Positions 8,892 through 15,847 of a stretch of 45,998 bases of DNA are shown in pieces. The DNA lies in contig JACRKX010000056.1 of NCBI GenBank assembly GCA_016219715.1, positions 1 through 45,998 of the forward strand, in the 5' to 3' direction. The DNA comes from Actinomycetota bacterium (GTDB lineage Bacteria; Actinomycetota; Thermoleophilia; Solirubrobacterales; JACPNS01). The translations under genes and the position numbers were made by a program. The notes beneath the pieces are model-generated. The model worked only from the letters and a program-made list of their open reading frames with translations, was not told the DNA's origin and did no database searches. Each line of letters starts with the position of its first letter. Positions within the stretch are counted from its first letter, which is position 1.

Positions 8892-9929
8892 CTAGCCGAC
8901 CGCGACGACTTCCGGCGTCATCCCCGCCAGCTCGGCGGCGCGATTGACGCGCTCGGCGTAGGCGGCGAACTCGCTGGCGACGATCGCCTGCGGGCCGTCG
9001 CACACCGCGTTCTCGGGGTCAGGGTGCGTTTCGACGACGATGCCGTCGGCGCCGGCGGCTGCCGCGGCCATCGACATCGGCGGCACCAGGTCACGGCGGC
9101 CGGCCGCGTGCGACGGATCGACGATCACTGGCAGATGCGTCAACTGCTGAAGCACCGGCACGGCCAGCAAGTCGAGCGTGAAGCGGTAGCCCGTTTCAAA
9201 CGTTCGGATGCCGCGCTCGCAGAGGATCACGTCCTGATTGCCTTCCTTCAGGATGTACTCAGAGGCCATCAGCAGGTCCTCGAGCGTCGAGGCGAAGCCA
9301 CGCTTCAGCAGCGCAGGGCGGCCTGAGCGGCCGACCTCGGTCAACAGGTTGTAGTTCTGCATGTTGCGCGCGCCGATCTGGATGATGTCGGCGACCTCGA
9401 GTACGGCGTCCATGTCGCGAACGTCCATCAACTCGGTCGCGATCGGCATGTTGAACTCTTCCTTGGCCTCCGCGAGCAGGCGCAGACCCTCGACACCGAG
9501 CCCCTGGAACGAGTACGGCGAGGTGCGCGGCTTGTAGGCACCACCGCGCAGGAACGGCACACCGGCATCACGGCAGACCTCGGCCGCGGCGAACAGCTGC
9601 TCGCGGCTCTCGACCGTGCAGGGCCCGGCGATCAGGGCAAAGTGGCCGCCACCGAGCTTTCGCCCGGCGATCTCCACGACGGTGCGCTCGCCCTTCTTGA
9701 ACTGGAGCGAGCTCAGCTTGTAAGGCTTCATGATCGGCACGACGTGGTCGACGCCGTCGGCCAGCTCGAGCCCAGCTTCGTGCACCTGGCTGTCGGCGTC
9801 GCCGACGGCCCCGATAACCGTCACGAACTGGCCACGCGAAACGTGAGCGGTCGCGCCGGCCTTCTCGATGCGGTCCACAACCGACTGGATCTGGTCTTCG
9901 GTTGCGCCTTCTTGCATGACGATCATCAT
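8892..9929 (-). CDS. aroF: 3-deoxy-7-phosphoheptulonate (DAHP) synthase, type I-beta
   Basis: This enzyme catalyses the first step of aromatic synthesis, condensing PEP with erythrose 4-phosphate. The protein is 345 residues. Residues 1 to about 70 (MQEGATEDQIQSVVDRIEKAG...) form the ferredoxin-like regulatory domain typical of the Thermotoga/Bacillus-like enzymes, which in that group mediates feedback inhibition. The barrel then shows FALIAGPCTVESREQ, FLRGGAYKPRTSPYSFQG, LLKRGFASTLEDLL, ILCERGIRTFE and VIVDPSHAAGRRDLV. Two ATG codons open the frame (9929 and 9926). The first is used; GGTAGG lies about 10 bases upstream. It has its own upstream region with a sigma70-type promoter and a leader, so it is separate from hisC. 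Confidence 0.96.
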   Translation of the reverse strand: MMIVMQEGATEDQIQSVVDRIEKAGATAHVSRGQFVTVIGAVGDADSQVHEAGLELADGVDHVVPIMKPYKLSSLQFKKGERTVVEIAGRKLGGGHFALIAGPCTVESREQLFAAAEVCRDAGVPFLRGGAYKPRTSPYSFQGLGVEGLRLLAEAKEEFNMPIATELMDVRDMDAVLEVADIIQIGARNMQNYNLLTEVGRSGRPALLKRGFASTLEDLLMASEYILKEGNQDVILCERGIRTFETGYRFTLDLLAVPVLQQLTHLPVIVDPSHAAGRRDLVPPMSMAAAAAGADGIVVETHPDPENAVCDGPQAIVASEFAAYAERVNRAAELAGMTPEVVAVG

Positions 9930-10123
9930 TTTGTGCTGCCTACCTGTTCGGTTTTGAGTCTTTACGATTCCGAGCGCCGCGACGGGGCGACGATCGCACC
10001 AAAGTTCTTGACTGCCAACTTCTTTGGTGTCTGTTTACGCCATCGAAGCGGAAATTCCGCCGGGCGTTGTGAATATTCGGCAAAAGACGGAAAAACGTGC
10101 AAATTCCGCGATCGCTGGAAACA

Positions 10124-10153
10124 AGAGTAGGCGGCCGCGATGGAAGTTGTCAA
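10124..10153 (-). promoter_or_regulatory. Candidate promoter for aroF
   Basis: A perfect -35 TTGACA (minus strand, 10153-10148) is followed after 18 bases by TACTCT (10129-10124). This would give a leader of roughly 190 bases before aroF. The leader contains an 8-bp perfect stem (CACCAAAG/CTTTGGTG, around 9999-10031). Confidence 0.5.
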
Positions 10154-10179
10154 ACGTGGCCGCTATTGGCAGTACGCAG

Positions 10180-10198
10180 CCTCGGTCGCGCGCCGAGG
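10180..10198 (-). terminator. Possible hisC terminator hairpin
   Basis: CCTCGG and CCGAGG form a 6-bp stem around a 7-base loop immediately after the hisC stop. No clear T-run follows, so confidence is low. Confidence 0.35.
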
Positions 10199-10199
10199 A

Positions 10200-11276
10200 T
10201 CAGCCAAGTAGGCCGGCCAGCGCCGCTACGAAGCGTTCGTTCTCTTCGTGATGCCCATAACTGACGCGGATGAACCCTTCCGCCCCCAGCGCCCTGCCGG
10301 CGCGCACGATGATGCCCTGCTTCGCAAGCCCGTCGACGATTGCGTCTTCGTCGCGCCCGCCGAGGTCGATCCAGCTGAAGTTCGCCTCGGTGTCGGCCGT
10401 AGCCAGACCGAGCGTGCGAACCTCGGTCTCGACCCAGTCGCGCTCCGCCCAGGTCGTGAGCACCCGCTGAGTAACGTCGTCAACGTGCGCGAGCGCCTCG
10501 GCCGCCGCGGCCTGGGCCACGAGGTTGACGCTAAACGGCTGCCGCGCAACTTCGACGGCTTGCCGGAAGCGCAATGGAGCAAAGGCATAACCCACGCGCA
10601 GGCCAGCCAATCCGTAGACCTTCGCGAAGGTGCGGGTGACGACGACGTTGTCCTTGTCGATGACCAGCGGCAGCAGCCTGTCGCGCACCGCGTCCTTGAC
10701 GAACTCGATGTACGCCTCGTCGACGATCAGCAGAACGTCGTTGGGCAGGTCGCGCGCGAAGGCCTCGATGTCGGCGTGGTCGATGAAAGTGGCCGTCGGG
10801 TTGTTGGGGTTGCAGAGCACGACGATGCGGGTGTTCGAGTTGACCGCGGCGGCCATCGCCGGCAGATCGTGCCTGTGATCGGCCGTCAGCGGCACTTCGA
10901 CCGCAGTGGCGCCGGTCATCGCCGCGAGGTGCGGGTACATCGAGAACGACGGCCACGCGTAGACGATCTCGTCACCCGGCTCGAGCATCGCCTGAGCCGC
11001 ACCGAGCAAGATCTCGCATGAGCCATTACCGAGCATCACCTGCTCGACGGCCATGTCGTGCTTGGCGGCAAGCTTCTCGCGCAGCGCCGTTCCGGCGGGA
11101 TCGGGATAGCGATTGACGTTGCGGCCCGCCGCCGCGATCGCCTCGGCGACTGCCGGGTGCGGCGCATAGGGCGACTCGTTGCTGGCGAGCTTCGCCAGCG
11201 GCCCGCCGAACGCGTACGTGCTGGCGGCCGGATAGACCGGGATCGCGGCGATCGCTTCGTTGATCTTGATCGGCAT
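10200..11276 (-). CDS. hisC: Histidinol-phosphate aminotransferase family protein (HisC-like, possibly aromatic aminotransferase)
   Basis: This is a PLP-dependent class I/II aminotransferase of 358 residues. The ATG at 11276 (MPIKINEAIAAIPVY) is chosen over an upstream extension because it fits the family N-terminus and sits 17 bases after aroH. Motifs are KLASNESPYAPHP, NRYPDPAG, CNPNNPTATFI, IVDEAYIEFV and the PLP lysine in RTFAKVYGLAGLRVGYAFAP. The HisC fold acts on histidinol phosphate. However, the gene sits between aroH and aroF/tyrA with no other his gene in view, so conversion of phenylpyruvate, hydroxyphenylpyruvate or prephenate is a reasonable alternative or additional role, as known for Bacillus HisC. 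It cannot be decided from sequence here. Confidence 0.9.
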   Translation of the reverse strand: MPIKINEAIAAIPVYPAASTYAFGGPLAKLASNESPYAPHPAVAEAIAAAGRNVNRYPDPAGTALREKLAAKHDMAVEQVMLGNGSCEILLGAAQAMLEPGDEIVYAWPSFSMYPHLAAMTGATAVEVPLTADHRHDLPAMAAAVNSNTRIVVLCNPNNPTATFIDHADIEAFARDLPNDVLLIVDEAYIEFVKDAVRDRLLPLVIDKDNVVVTRTFAKVYGLAGLRVGYAFAPLRFRQAVEVARQPFSVNLVAQAAAAEALAHVDDVTQRVLTTWAERDWVETEVRTLGLATADTEANFSWIDLGGRDEDAIVDGLAKQGIIVRAGRALGAEGFIRVSYGHHEENERFVAALAGLLG

Positions 11277-11293
11277 GGCTCGCGCCGCGGCGG

Positions 11294-11722
11294 CTACTGC
11301 GCGGCCGTCAGGTCGGTGCGCAACGTGACCGCGTCGCGCAGGTAGACGTGGCTGGGAACGTGATCGGCCGGCGCGTAGTAGTGCAGCATCAATCGAATCG
11401 CGCGCGGCAGCGCCCCGGGCACGTCGATCTCGCGCGCGCACAGCAGTGGCACCGAGTTCAGACCGATACGGCGCGCCGCGACGGCCGGAAACTGATCGTT
11501 CAGGTCATCGGTGCAGGTGAAGATGCAGCTGACAAGGGCGTTCGGCGTGAGATCGTTGCGCTTGAGCACCTCGACGACAAGCTCCTCGGTTACGGCGAGG
11601 ATCTCGTCTTCGGTGTTGGCCACGGCGGTCGTAGCCCCACGCAGGGCAAACAGGCGCAGCCCGCTGGACCAGGCGGGCTGGTCGTCGCTGGATTCTGCGG
11701 CTGTGCTGCTCTTCTCGATCAT
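11294..11722 (-). CDS. aroH: Chorismate mutase, AroH (monofunctional) type
   Basis: This enzyme rearranges chorismate to prephenate. The protein is 142 residues, near the 127 of the Bacillus-type trimeric enzyme, with about 15 extra N-terminal residues. FALRGATTAVANTEDEI holds the N-terminal active-site Arg, IFTCTDDLNDQFPAVAARRIG follows, CAREIDVPGALPRAIRLMLHYY carries the conserved Glu and Arg, and VYLRDAVTLRTDL closes the fold. The ATG at 11722 overlaps the rluB stop as ATGA, so it is translationally coupled to rluB. Upstream in-frame sequence belongs to the rluB region and was rejected as N-terminus. Confidence 0.95.
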   Translation of the reverse strand: MIEKSSTAAESSDDQPAWSSGLRLFALRGATTAVANTEDEILAVTEELVVEVLKRNDLTPNALVSCIFTCTDDLNDQFPAVAARRIGLNSVPLLCAREIDVPGALPRAIRLMLHYYAPADHVPSHVYLRDAVTLRTDLTAAQ

Positions 11723-12528
11723 TTCTTGTTTGGCTTGCGCGATTGCGATGACTTGGCGGCCGGTCTCCGGCCGCCGGTCTCCTTCGCGCCGGCCGGGCGC
11801 TTGCGCTTCGGTGAGCGCATCCGCACCGGCTCCTCGACATTCTGCCAAAGCCGTTCGACCTCCTCGGGCGAAAGCCGGCGCGCCGTGCCGAGCTTCAGCC
11901 GGCCGAGCTCAAGCGAACCGAAGGCAATCCGCTGCAGCTCGCCGACGTCACGGCCGATCGCCTCGCACATCCGGCGGATCTGCCGGTTGCGACCTTCCTT
12001 GATCGTGATCAGGAACTCCCGGGTCGCCGTCTTGGCCACCTCGGCGCGGCGAGTCTTGCCATCGTCGAGTTCGACGCCACGCGCGAGGCGCTCGAGTTCG
12101 GCATCGGTCAGTGGCGCGCCGCGGCGCACGCGCACGCGATAGGTCTTGGGCACGCCATAGCTCGGGTGGCTGAGCTTGTTGGCGAGCTCGCCGTCGTTGG
12201 TGACCAGCATCAGACCGCTGCTGTTGGCGTCGAGCCGCCCTACGGGATACAGACGCTTCTCGCTGCCGATCAGGTCGACAACCGTCTGGCGGCCCTCGGG
12301 GTCGGATGCCGTCGAGATCACGCCCAGTGGCTTGTTTACCGCATAGACAACGGTGCCCTCAACTGCGACACGGTCGCCGTCGACGGTGATCTCGTTGCGG
12401 TCGGAGACGTCTTTCGCGGGATCGGTGACGGTCTTGCCGTCGACCGTCACACGGCCGTCGAAGATCAGCTGCTCGGCCGCCCGGCGCGAGGCGACTCCGG
12501 CGTGGGCGATGTATTTGGCGAGGCGCAT
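11719..12528 (-). CDS. rluB: 23S rRNA pseudouridine synthase, RluB/RsuA family
   Basis: This enzyme isomerises a uridine to pseudouridine in rRNA. The protein is 269 residues from ATG 12528 (MRLAKYIAHAGVASRRAAEQL), which is the canonical start; an extension of 10 residues upstream is not supported. Residues 1-60 are an S4 RNA-binding domain. The catalytic motif LYPVGRLDANSSGLMLVTNDGEL (catalytic Asp) is near 100-122, and LTIKEGRNRQIRRMCEAIG is the conserved helix. The C-terminus is a basic Lys/Arg/Ser tail (about 235-269) likely to touch RNA. It is coupled to aroH by ATGA. In many genomes scpB-rluB-cmk-der are neighbours; here rlmN is interposed on the other strand. Confidence 0.95.
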   Translation of the reverse strand: MRLAKYIAHAGVASRRAAEQLIFDGRVTVDGKTVTDPAKDVSDRNEITVDGDRVAVEGTVVYAVNKPLGVISTASDPEGRQTVVDLIGSEKRLYPVGRLDANSSGLMLVTNDGELANKLSHPSYGVPKTYRVRVRRGAPLTDAELERLARGVELDDGKTRRAEVAKTATREFLITIKEGRNRQIRRMCEAIGRDVGELQRIAFGSLELGRLKLGTARRLSPEEVERLWQNVEEPVRMRSPKRKRPAGAKETGGRRPAAKSSQSRKPNKK

Positions 12529-12559
12529 GGAACCCGTAAGCCTAGGTGCGAGCACCACC

Positions 12560-12565
12560 TACCGT
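12560..12565 (+). promoter_or_regulatory. Leaderless-type -10 element before rlmN
   Basis: TACCGT ends eight bases before the rlmN ATG. There is no Shine-Dalgarno sequence. A TANNNT box at this distance would start the transcript at or next to the ATG. Confidence 0.4.
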
Positions 12566-12573
12566 TAGCGGGG

Positions 12574-13575
12574 ATGGATCTCGACCTGCTGAAAGACACC
12601 CTCGCCGAGCTGGGCGAACCCGCCTACCGTGCCGGCCAGGTGTGGGAGTGGACGGCACGTGGCGCCGGTGGCTACGCCGACATGACCAACCTGCCGGCAG
12701 GCCTGCGCGCGCAGCTAGAAGAGCGCGTCCCGTTCAGCACGCTCGAACTGGTCGATCAGGCCGAGTCGCGAGACGGCACCGTGAAGGCCCTCTTTCACAC
12801 CGCCGACGGGCGCCCCGTCGAAGCCGTGTTGATGCGGTACCAAGACGGCCGCCGATCGATCTGCGTGTCGAGCCAGTGCGGCTGCCCGCTGACCTGCACG
12901 TTCTGCGCGACAGGCACGATGGCGTTCGGCCGCAATCTCACGACCAGCGAGATTCTCGACCAGGCACTGTTCTTCCGCCGCATCGAACCGATCGACCACT
13001 GCGTGTTCATGGGCATGGGAGAGCCGATGATGAACATCGAGAACGTTCTGGCCGCCTGCGAGAAGCTGCCCGACGTCGGCGTGACCAACCGCCGTACCAC
13101 GATCTCCACTGTCGGGTGGATCCCCGGCATGAAACAGTTCCTCGCCCAGGATCGCCCGATCCGGCTGGCCCTCTCGCTGCACGCGGCCGACCCCGAGCTG
13201 CGGTCGCGGATCATGCCGGTCAACGACCGCTACCCGTTGCCCGACGTGCTCGAACTGTGCGTCAAGCACTGGCGCGAGACCAATCGCAAAGTTTTCATCG
13301 AGTACGTGATGTTGGCCGGCGTCAACGACCACACCAAGCACGCCCAGCAGCTGGCCGCCGCGCTCACGCCGCACGAGGCGTTCAAGGTCAACCTGATCCC
13401 GTACAACCCCACCGGCACGGGCTACGAAGGATCGGGCCGCACCACGATCGGCGCGTTTCGCGACGCCCTGCAACGGGCCGGGGTGCCGGCGACCGTGCGC
13501 CTGACGCGCGGCCGCGACATCGCCGCGGCCTGCGGCCAGCTAGTGGCCGATCGCGAAACGACCAGCGCTGCCTAG
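12574..13575 (+). CDS. rlmN: Dual-specificity 23S rRNA A2503 / tRNA A37 methyltransferase RlmN
   Basis: This radical-SAM methyltransferase acts on C2 of adenosine. The protein is 333 residues from ATG 12574, which fits the family start (MDLDLLKDTLAELGEPAYRAGQVWEW). The iron-sulfur motif CGCPLTCTFCATG (CxxxCxxC) is at about 107-119, followed by GRNLTTSEILDQ, FMGMGEPMMNIENV, ISTVGWIPGM and RLALSLHAADPELR. A C-terminal AACGQL carries the second catalytic Cys. It is divergent from rluB (45 bases between starts) and convergent with scpB. A 17-bp direct repeat begins on its stop codon. Confidence 0.98.
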   Translation: MDLDLLKDTLAELGEPAYRAGQVWEWTARGAGGYADMTNLPAGLRAQLEERVPFSTLELVDQAESRDGTVKALFHTADGRPVEAVLMRYQDGRRSICVSSQCGCPLTCTFCATGTMAFGRNLTTSEILDQALFFRRIEPIDHCVFMGMGEPMMNIENVLAACEKLPDVGVTNRRTTISTVGWIPGMKQFLAQDRPIRLALSLHAADPELRSRIMPVNDRYPLPDVLELCVKHWRETNRKVFIEYVMLAGVNDHTKHAQQLAAALTPHEAFKVNLIPYNPTGTGYEGSGRTTIGAFRDALQRAGVPATVRLTRGRDIAAACGQLVADRETTSAA

Positions 13576-13607
13576 TACTTCAGGAACGACTAGTACCTCG
13601 GGAACGA
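13573..13607. repeat. 17-bp direct repeat overlapping the rlmN stop
   Basis: TAGTACTTCAGGAACGA (13573-13589) and TAGTACCTCGGGAACGA (13591-13607) differ at two positions with an 18-bp period. The first copy includes the rlmN stop codon. Confidence 0.65.
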
Positions 13608-13609
13608 AA

Positions 13610-13638
13610 CGACCCCCAACCAGTCCGGCCAGGGGTCG
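13610..13638. terminator. Possible bidirectional terminator hairpin after rlmN
   Basis: CGACCCC pairs with GGGGTCG (7 bp) around a 15-base loop, 35 bases after the rlmN stop. On the minus strand it is followed by TTTCG. It could serve rlmN or block read-through from scpB. Confidence 0.4.
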
Positions 13639-13653
13639 AATCGCATACGACCA

Positions 13654-13695
13654 GTTCGCGAGGGGGGAATATCCGGCATCCTTGCCGGCGCGAAC
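13654..13695. other. Two-part stem-loop in the rlmN-scpB spacer
   Basis: GTTCGCG (13654-13660) pairs with CGCGAAC (13689-13695). Inside, CCGGC (13673-13677) pairs with GCCGG (13684-13688). The 3' arms are contiguous and the 5' arms are separated by a 12-base purine-rich bulge. This gives 12 bp with a 6-base loop. It may be part of an RNA, but the strand is unknown. Confidence 0.4.
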
Positions 13696-13929
13696 AAGCC
13701 AGCTTTGCTGAGTCCTGCGGCGCAGCTTGCATGAGAGGCTCTTGGCTCAATCACTCGCGGTCGCGCCCGCTGTCTCAAAAACTCGAAACTGCCTCTTGTC
13801 CCATCCATTTACTTCCGGAGGACCGAGTGTGTTCCGAAATCCTTCACAAGGTTTATCGACTACCAGCATGCCCAACTGATCCCCATTTCGAGGTAAATAC
13901 GGACATTCGTTCGAGGGGCCACCACCGCA

Positions 13930-13947
13930 CCCCGGAAGGGAGCGGGG
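13930..13947 (-). terminator. Possible scpB terminator hairpin
   Basis: A CCCCG/CGGGG stem (5 bp) with an 8-base loop lies about 35 bases past the scpB stop. The T-run is absent. Confidence 0.3.
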
Positions 13948-13981
13948 CCTGCTGCGCCGGCCCTGGCCGACGCGGATCGAA

Positions 13982-14791
13982 TCAGCCTTGCGGCTGCGGG
14001 CTCGCTGCTTCGCGCTGCTCGCCGGCTTTGAGAAGCCGTTCGCGCAGGTCTCGCTCGTCGTCGGGCGACGGGTCGAACGCGCCGACGTCGGGCAGCGCGT
14101 CTAGGCCTTCAAGCCCGAAGAGACGGTCGAAGAGCTCGGTGGTCTTGAACGCGCCGACGTCGGGCAGCGCGTCTAGGCCTTCAAGCCCGAAGAGACGGTC
14201 GAAGAGCTCGGTGGTCTTGAAGATCACGGCGCCGAACTGCGAGCGGCCGGCATCGGCGATCAGGCCTCGCTCGAGCAGGGTGCCGAGCGCGCTTTCGCTG
14301 CTGACACCGCGAATCCGCGCTATCTCGGGGCGGCTTACGGGCTGTAGGTACGCGATCACCGCCAGGCACTCGGCCTGAGCCTGGGTGAGCGGCGGCGTGC
14401 GCGGCTTCGCGAACAGGCAGCGCGCGGCAGCATCGCTGCCGGGGGCGCTTGCCAGCGTGTAACCGCCCGAGATACGGCGCAGGACCACGCCGCGCTGGCC
14501 GGCTTGGCAGTCTTCTTCGAGTGCCGAGAGCGCCTGCTCGACCTGGGATTCGCTGGATTCGCAGGCTTCGACGAGCTGCGCGACCGTGAGCGGATCGGGC
14601 GACAGGAAAAGCAGCGCTTCGATCTTCGCCGGCAGGGCGAGACGGTGGGTCTCGGGGACGCCGGCGACTGGGTCGGGTACCTCGGGACGCGGGTCTGCCG
14701 GCACGCGCTCGGCGTCTCGCTCGGCACCGCCCTCGGCGAAGACCTCCGCGGCGCCCTCAGCACCGCCCTCTACGACCAACTCGTCGCTCAT
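13982..14791 (-). CDS. scpB: Segregation and condensation protein B (ScpB), with internal 24-residue duplication
   Basis: ScpB is the winged-helix partner of ScpA in the bacterial condensin complex with SMC. The protein is 269 residues, longer than the common 180-220. After a Glu/Ala-rich N-terminus (1-45), PAKIEALLFLSPDPLTVAQLVEA opens winged helix 1. LTQAQAECLAVIAYLQPVSRPEIARIRGV is the classic ScpB motif of winged helix 2. The C-terminal segment KTTELFDRLFGLEGLDALPDVGAF occurs twice in tandem, at 192-215 and 216-239, encoded by an exact 72-bp repeat. Normally it occurs once and ends the domain. Its ATG overlaps the scpA stop (ATGA). Confidence 0.95.
   Translation of the reverse strand: MSDELVVEGGAEGAAEVFAEGGAERDAERVPADPRPEVPDPVAGVPETHRLALPAKIEALLFLSPDPLTVAQLVEACESSESQVEQALSALEEDCQAGQRGVVLRRISGGYTLASAPGSDAAARCLFAKPRTPPLTQAQAECLAVIAYLQPVSRPEIARIRGVSSESALGTLLERGLIADAGRSQFGAVIFKTTELFDRLFGLEGLDALPDVGAFKTTELFDRLFGLEGLDALPDVGAFDPSPDDERDLRERLLKAGEQREAASPQPQG
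14075..14218. repeat. Exact 72-bp tandem duplication inside scpB
   Basis: Bases 14075-14146 and 14147-14218 are identical, and the first three bases of the unit recur at 14219-14221. The unit is a whole number of codons (24), so the frame is kept. Zero divergence points to a recent event or to an assembly artefact. Confidence 0.95.
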
Positions 14792-15843
14792 GCGGCGGCC
14801 CTGCCGCCGGCCGAGAAGACGTCGATCGGACCGAATGCCTCTGGCTGGCTCCAGTCGGCTTCGCCGAGCTTGTATAGCTCGAGCAGCGCCCAGACCGTGA
14901 GCGCCTCGGTGAGGCGGTCGGCGCCCTCGACGGCGTCGTCGAAGTCGAAGTGGCTCGCTCGCTTGAGAAGGGTGCGGATGTGCGTTAGCCGTTGCTCGAG
15001 CGTGACCCGCGCGGCTCGCAGGTGCGGCGTGGTCAGCGGCTCGGGCTCGCGCAACAGATCGCCGATCGCGCGGGCGAGCGACTCGGCGTTGTAGACCTGA
15101 CCGACGTTCTCGTAGCTGATCGTGCGTAACTTGCGCGGCAACGGAGCGCTGCGGTAGCGGAACGGCAGCTCGGCGTGGTAGCGCTCGCGCAGCCAGCCCG
15201 CGAGCTTGTTGTAGCGGTGGTACTCGAGCATGCGGGCGAGCAGCTCTTCGGCGGCCTCTTCGGGGCCGAGGTCGAGCTCGAGCCCGCCCTCTTCGTCGCG
15301 CGGCAACATCAGGCGGCTCTTCAGCTCGAGCAGGGCAGCGATCAGCACGACGAACTCGGTGACTGGCTCGAGCTCGATCTCACCGCGCGCCTCGAGAATC
15401 TCGACGTAGCCGAGCACGATCTGCGCCAGGTCTACTTCGAGCAGGTCGATCTCTTCGCGCATGACCAGCTCGAGCAACAGATCGAACGGGCCGTGAAAGA
15501 CCTCGAGGTCGAGTTGCAGCGCGTCGAAGCGCGGGGTGCCCTCGCCGATCGCGCTGACCGCGTGGTCTGGCTCGACACCGGCGGGACCGTCTGGCTCGAC
15601 GGGGGCAGGTGCTTCAGACTCGGGCGCCTGGGCGGCCTCTGGCTGGTCCGTCGCCGGCCCAGCTGCGCCGGTGCTCGCGGGAGCGCCCTCGATCAAACCG
15701 GCGTCGCGCGCGATCGCCTCGTCGACATCGAGCGGGCCGTGGACCGGCGGCTCGGCGATCGAAGCGACATCGTTGTCAATGGAACCGGCGGCGATGGCGT
15801 CGTTTCCGGGCAGGCCGGCAGTCGGGGCGTCGAATTCGCTCAC
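14788..15843 (-). CDS. scpA: Segregation and condensation protein A (ScpA) with long acidic N-terminal extension
   Basis: ScpA is the kleisin subunit that bridges the SMC heads. The protein is 351 residues, about 90-100 longer than usual. Residues 1 to about 100 are rich in Ala, Pro, Glu and Asp with no recognisable fold. The kleisin N-domain then starts at LEVFHGPFDLLLELVMREEIDLLEVDLAQIVLGY (conserved FDLLL motif), continues with ALLELKSRLMLPRDE, and ends in a winged-helix C-domain (VTLEQRLTHIRTLLKR, ALLELYKLGEADWSQ). The start is GTG at 15843. It follows trpS by four bases and overlaps scpB by ATGA. Confidence 0.93.
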   Translation of the reverse strand: MSEFDAPTAGLPGNDAIAAGSIDNDVASIAEPPVHGPLDVDEAIARDAGLIEGAPASTGAAGPATDQPEAAQAPESEAPAPVEPDGPAGVEPDHAVSAIGEGTPRFDALQLDLEVFHGPFDLLLELVMREEIDLLEVDLAQIVLGYVEILEARGEIELEPVTEFVVLIAALLELKSRLMLPRDEEGGLELDLGPEEAAEELLARMLEYHRYNKLAGWLRERYHAELPFRYRSAPLPRKLRTISYENVGQVYNAESLARAIGDLLREPEPLTTPHLRAARVTLEQRLTHIRTLLKRASHFDFDDAVEGADRLTEALTVWALLELYKLGEADWSQPEAFGPIDVFSAGGRAAA

Positions 15844-15847
15844 GCGA

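Larger units (their letters stand above)
13576..13981. other. Gene-free 406-base stretch between convergent rlmN and scpB
   Basis: No credible protein frame is visible; the long plus-strand frame here is the shadow of rlmN running on. The stretch is visibly richer in A and T than its flanks. It holds a direct repeat, a 7-bp stem (CGACCCC/GGGGTCG, 13610-13638), a two-part stem (13654-13695) and a CCCCG/CGGGG hairpin (13930-13947). Some of these may be terminators for the two convergent genes. An untranslated RNA is possible but not recognised. Confidence 0.6.

Noticed and set aside
13928-13950. A GGAAGGGAGC word resembling the SRP RNA apical loop
   Set aside because: The flanking symmetric-loop bases and long helix of SRP RNA are missing; it is only a 5-bp CCCCG/CGGGG hairpin.
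12546-14378. A 610-codon plus-strand open frame over rlmN, the spacer and scpB
   Set aside because: It is rlmN read in another frame and then antisense scpB; the Arg-rich text is typical of frame shadows.
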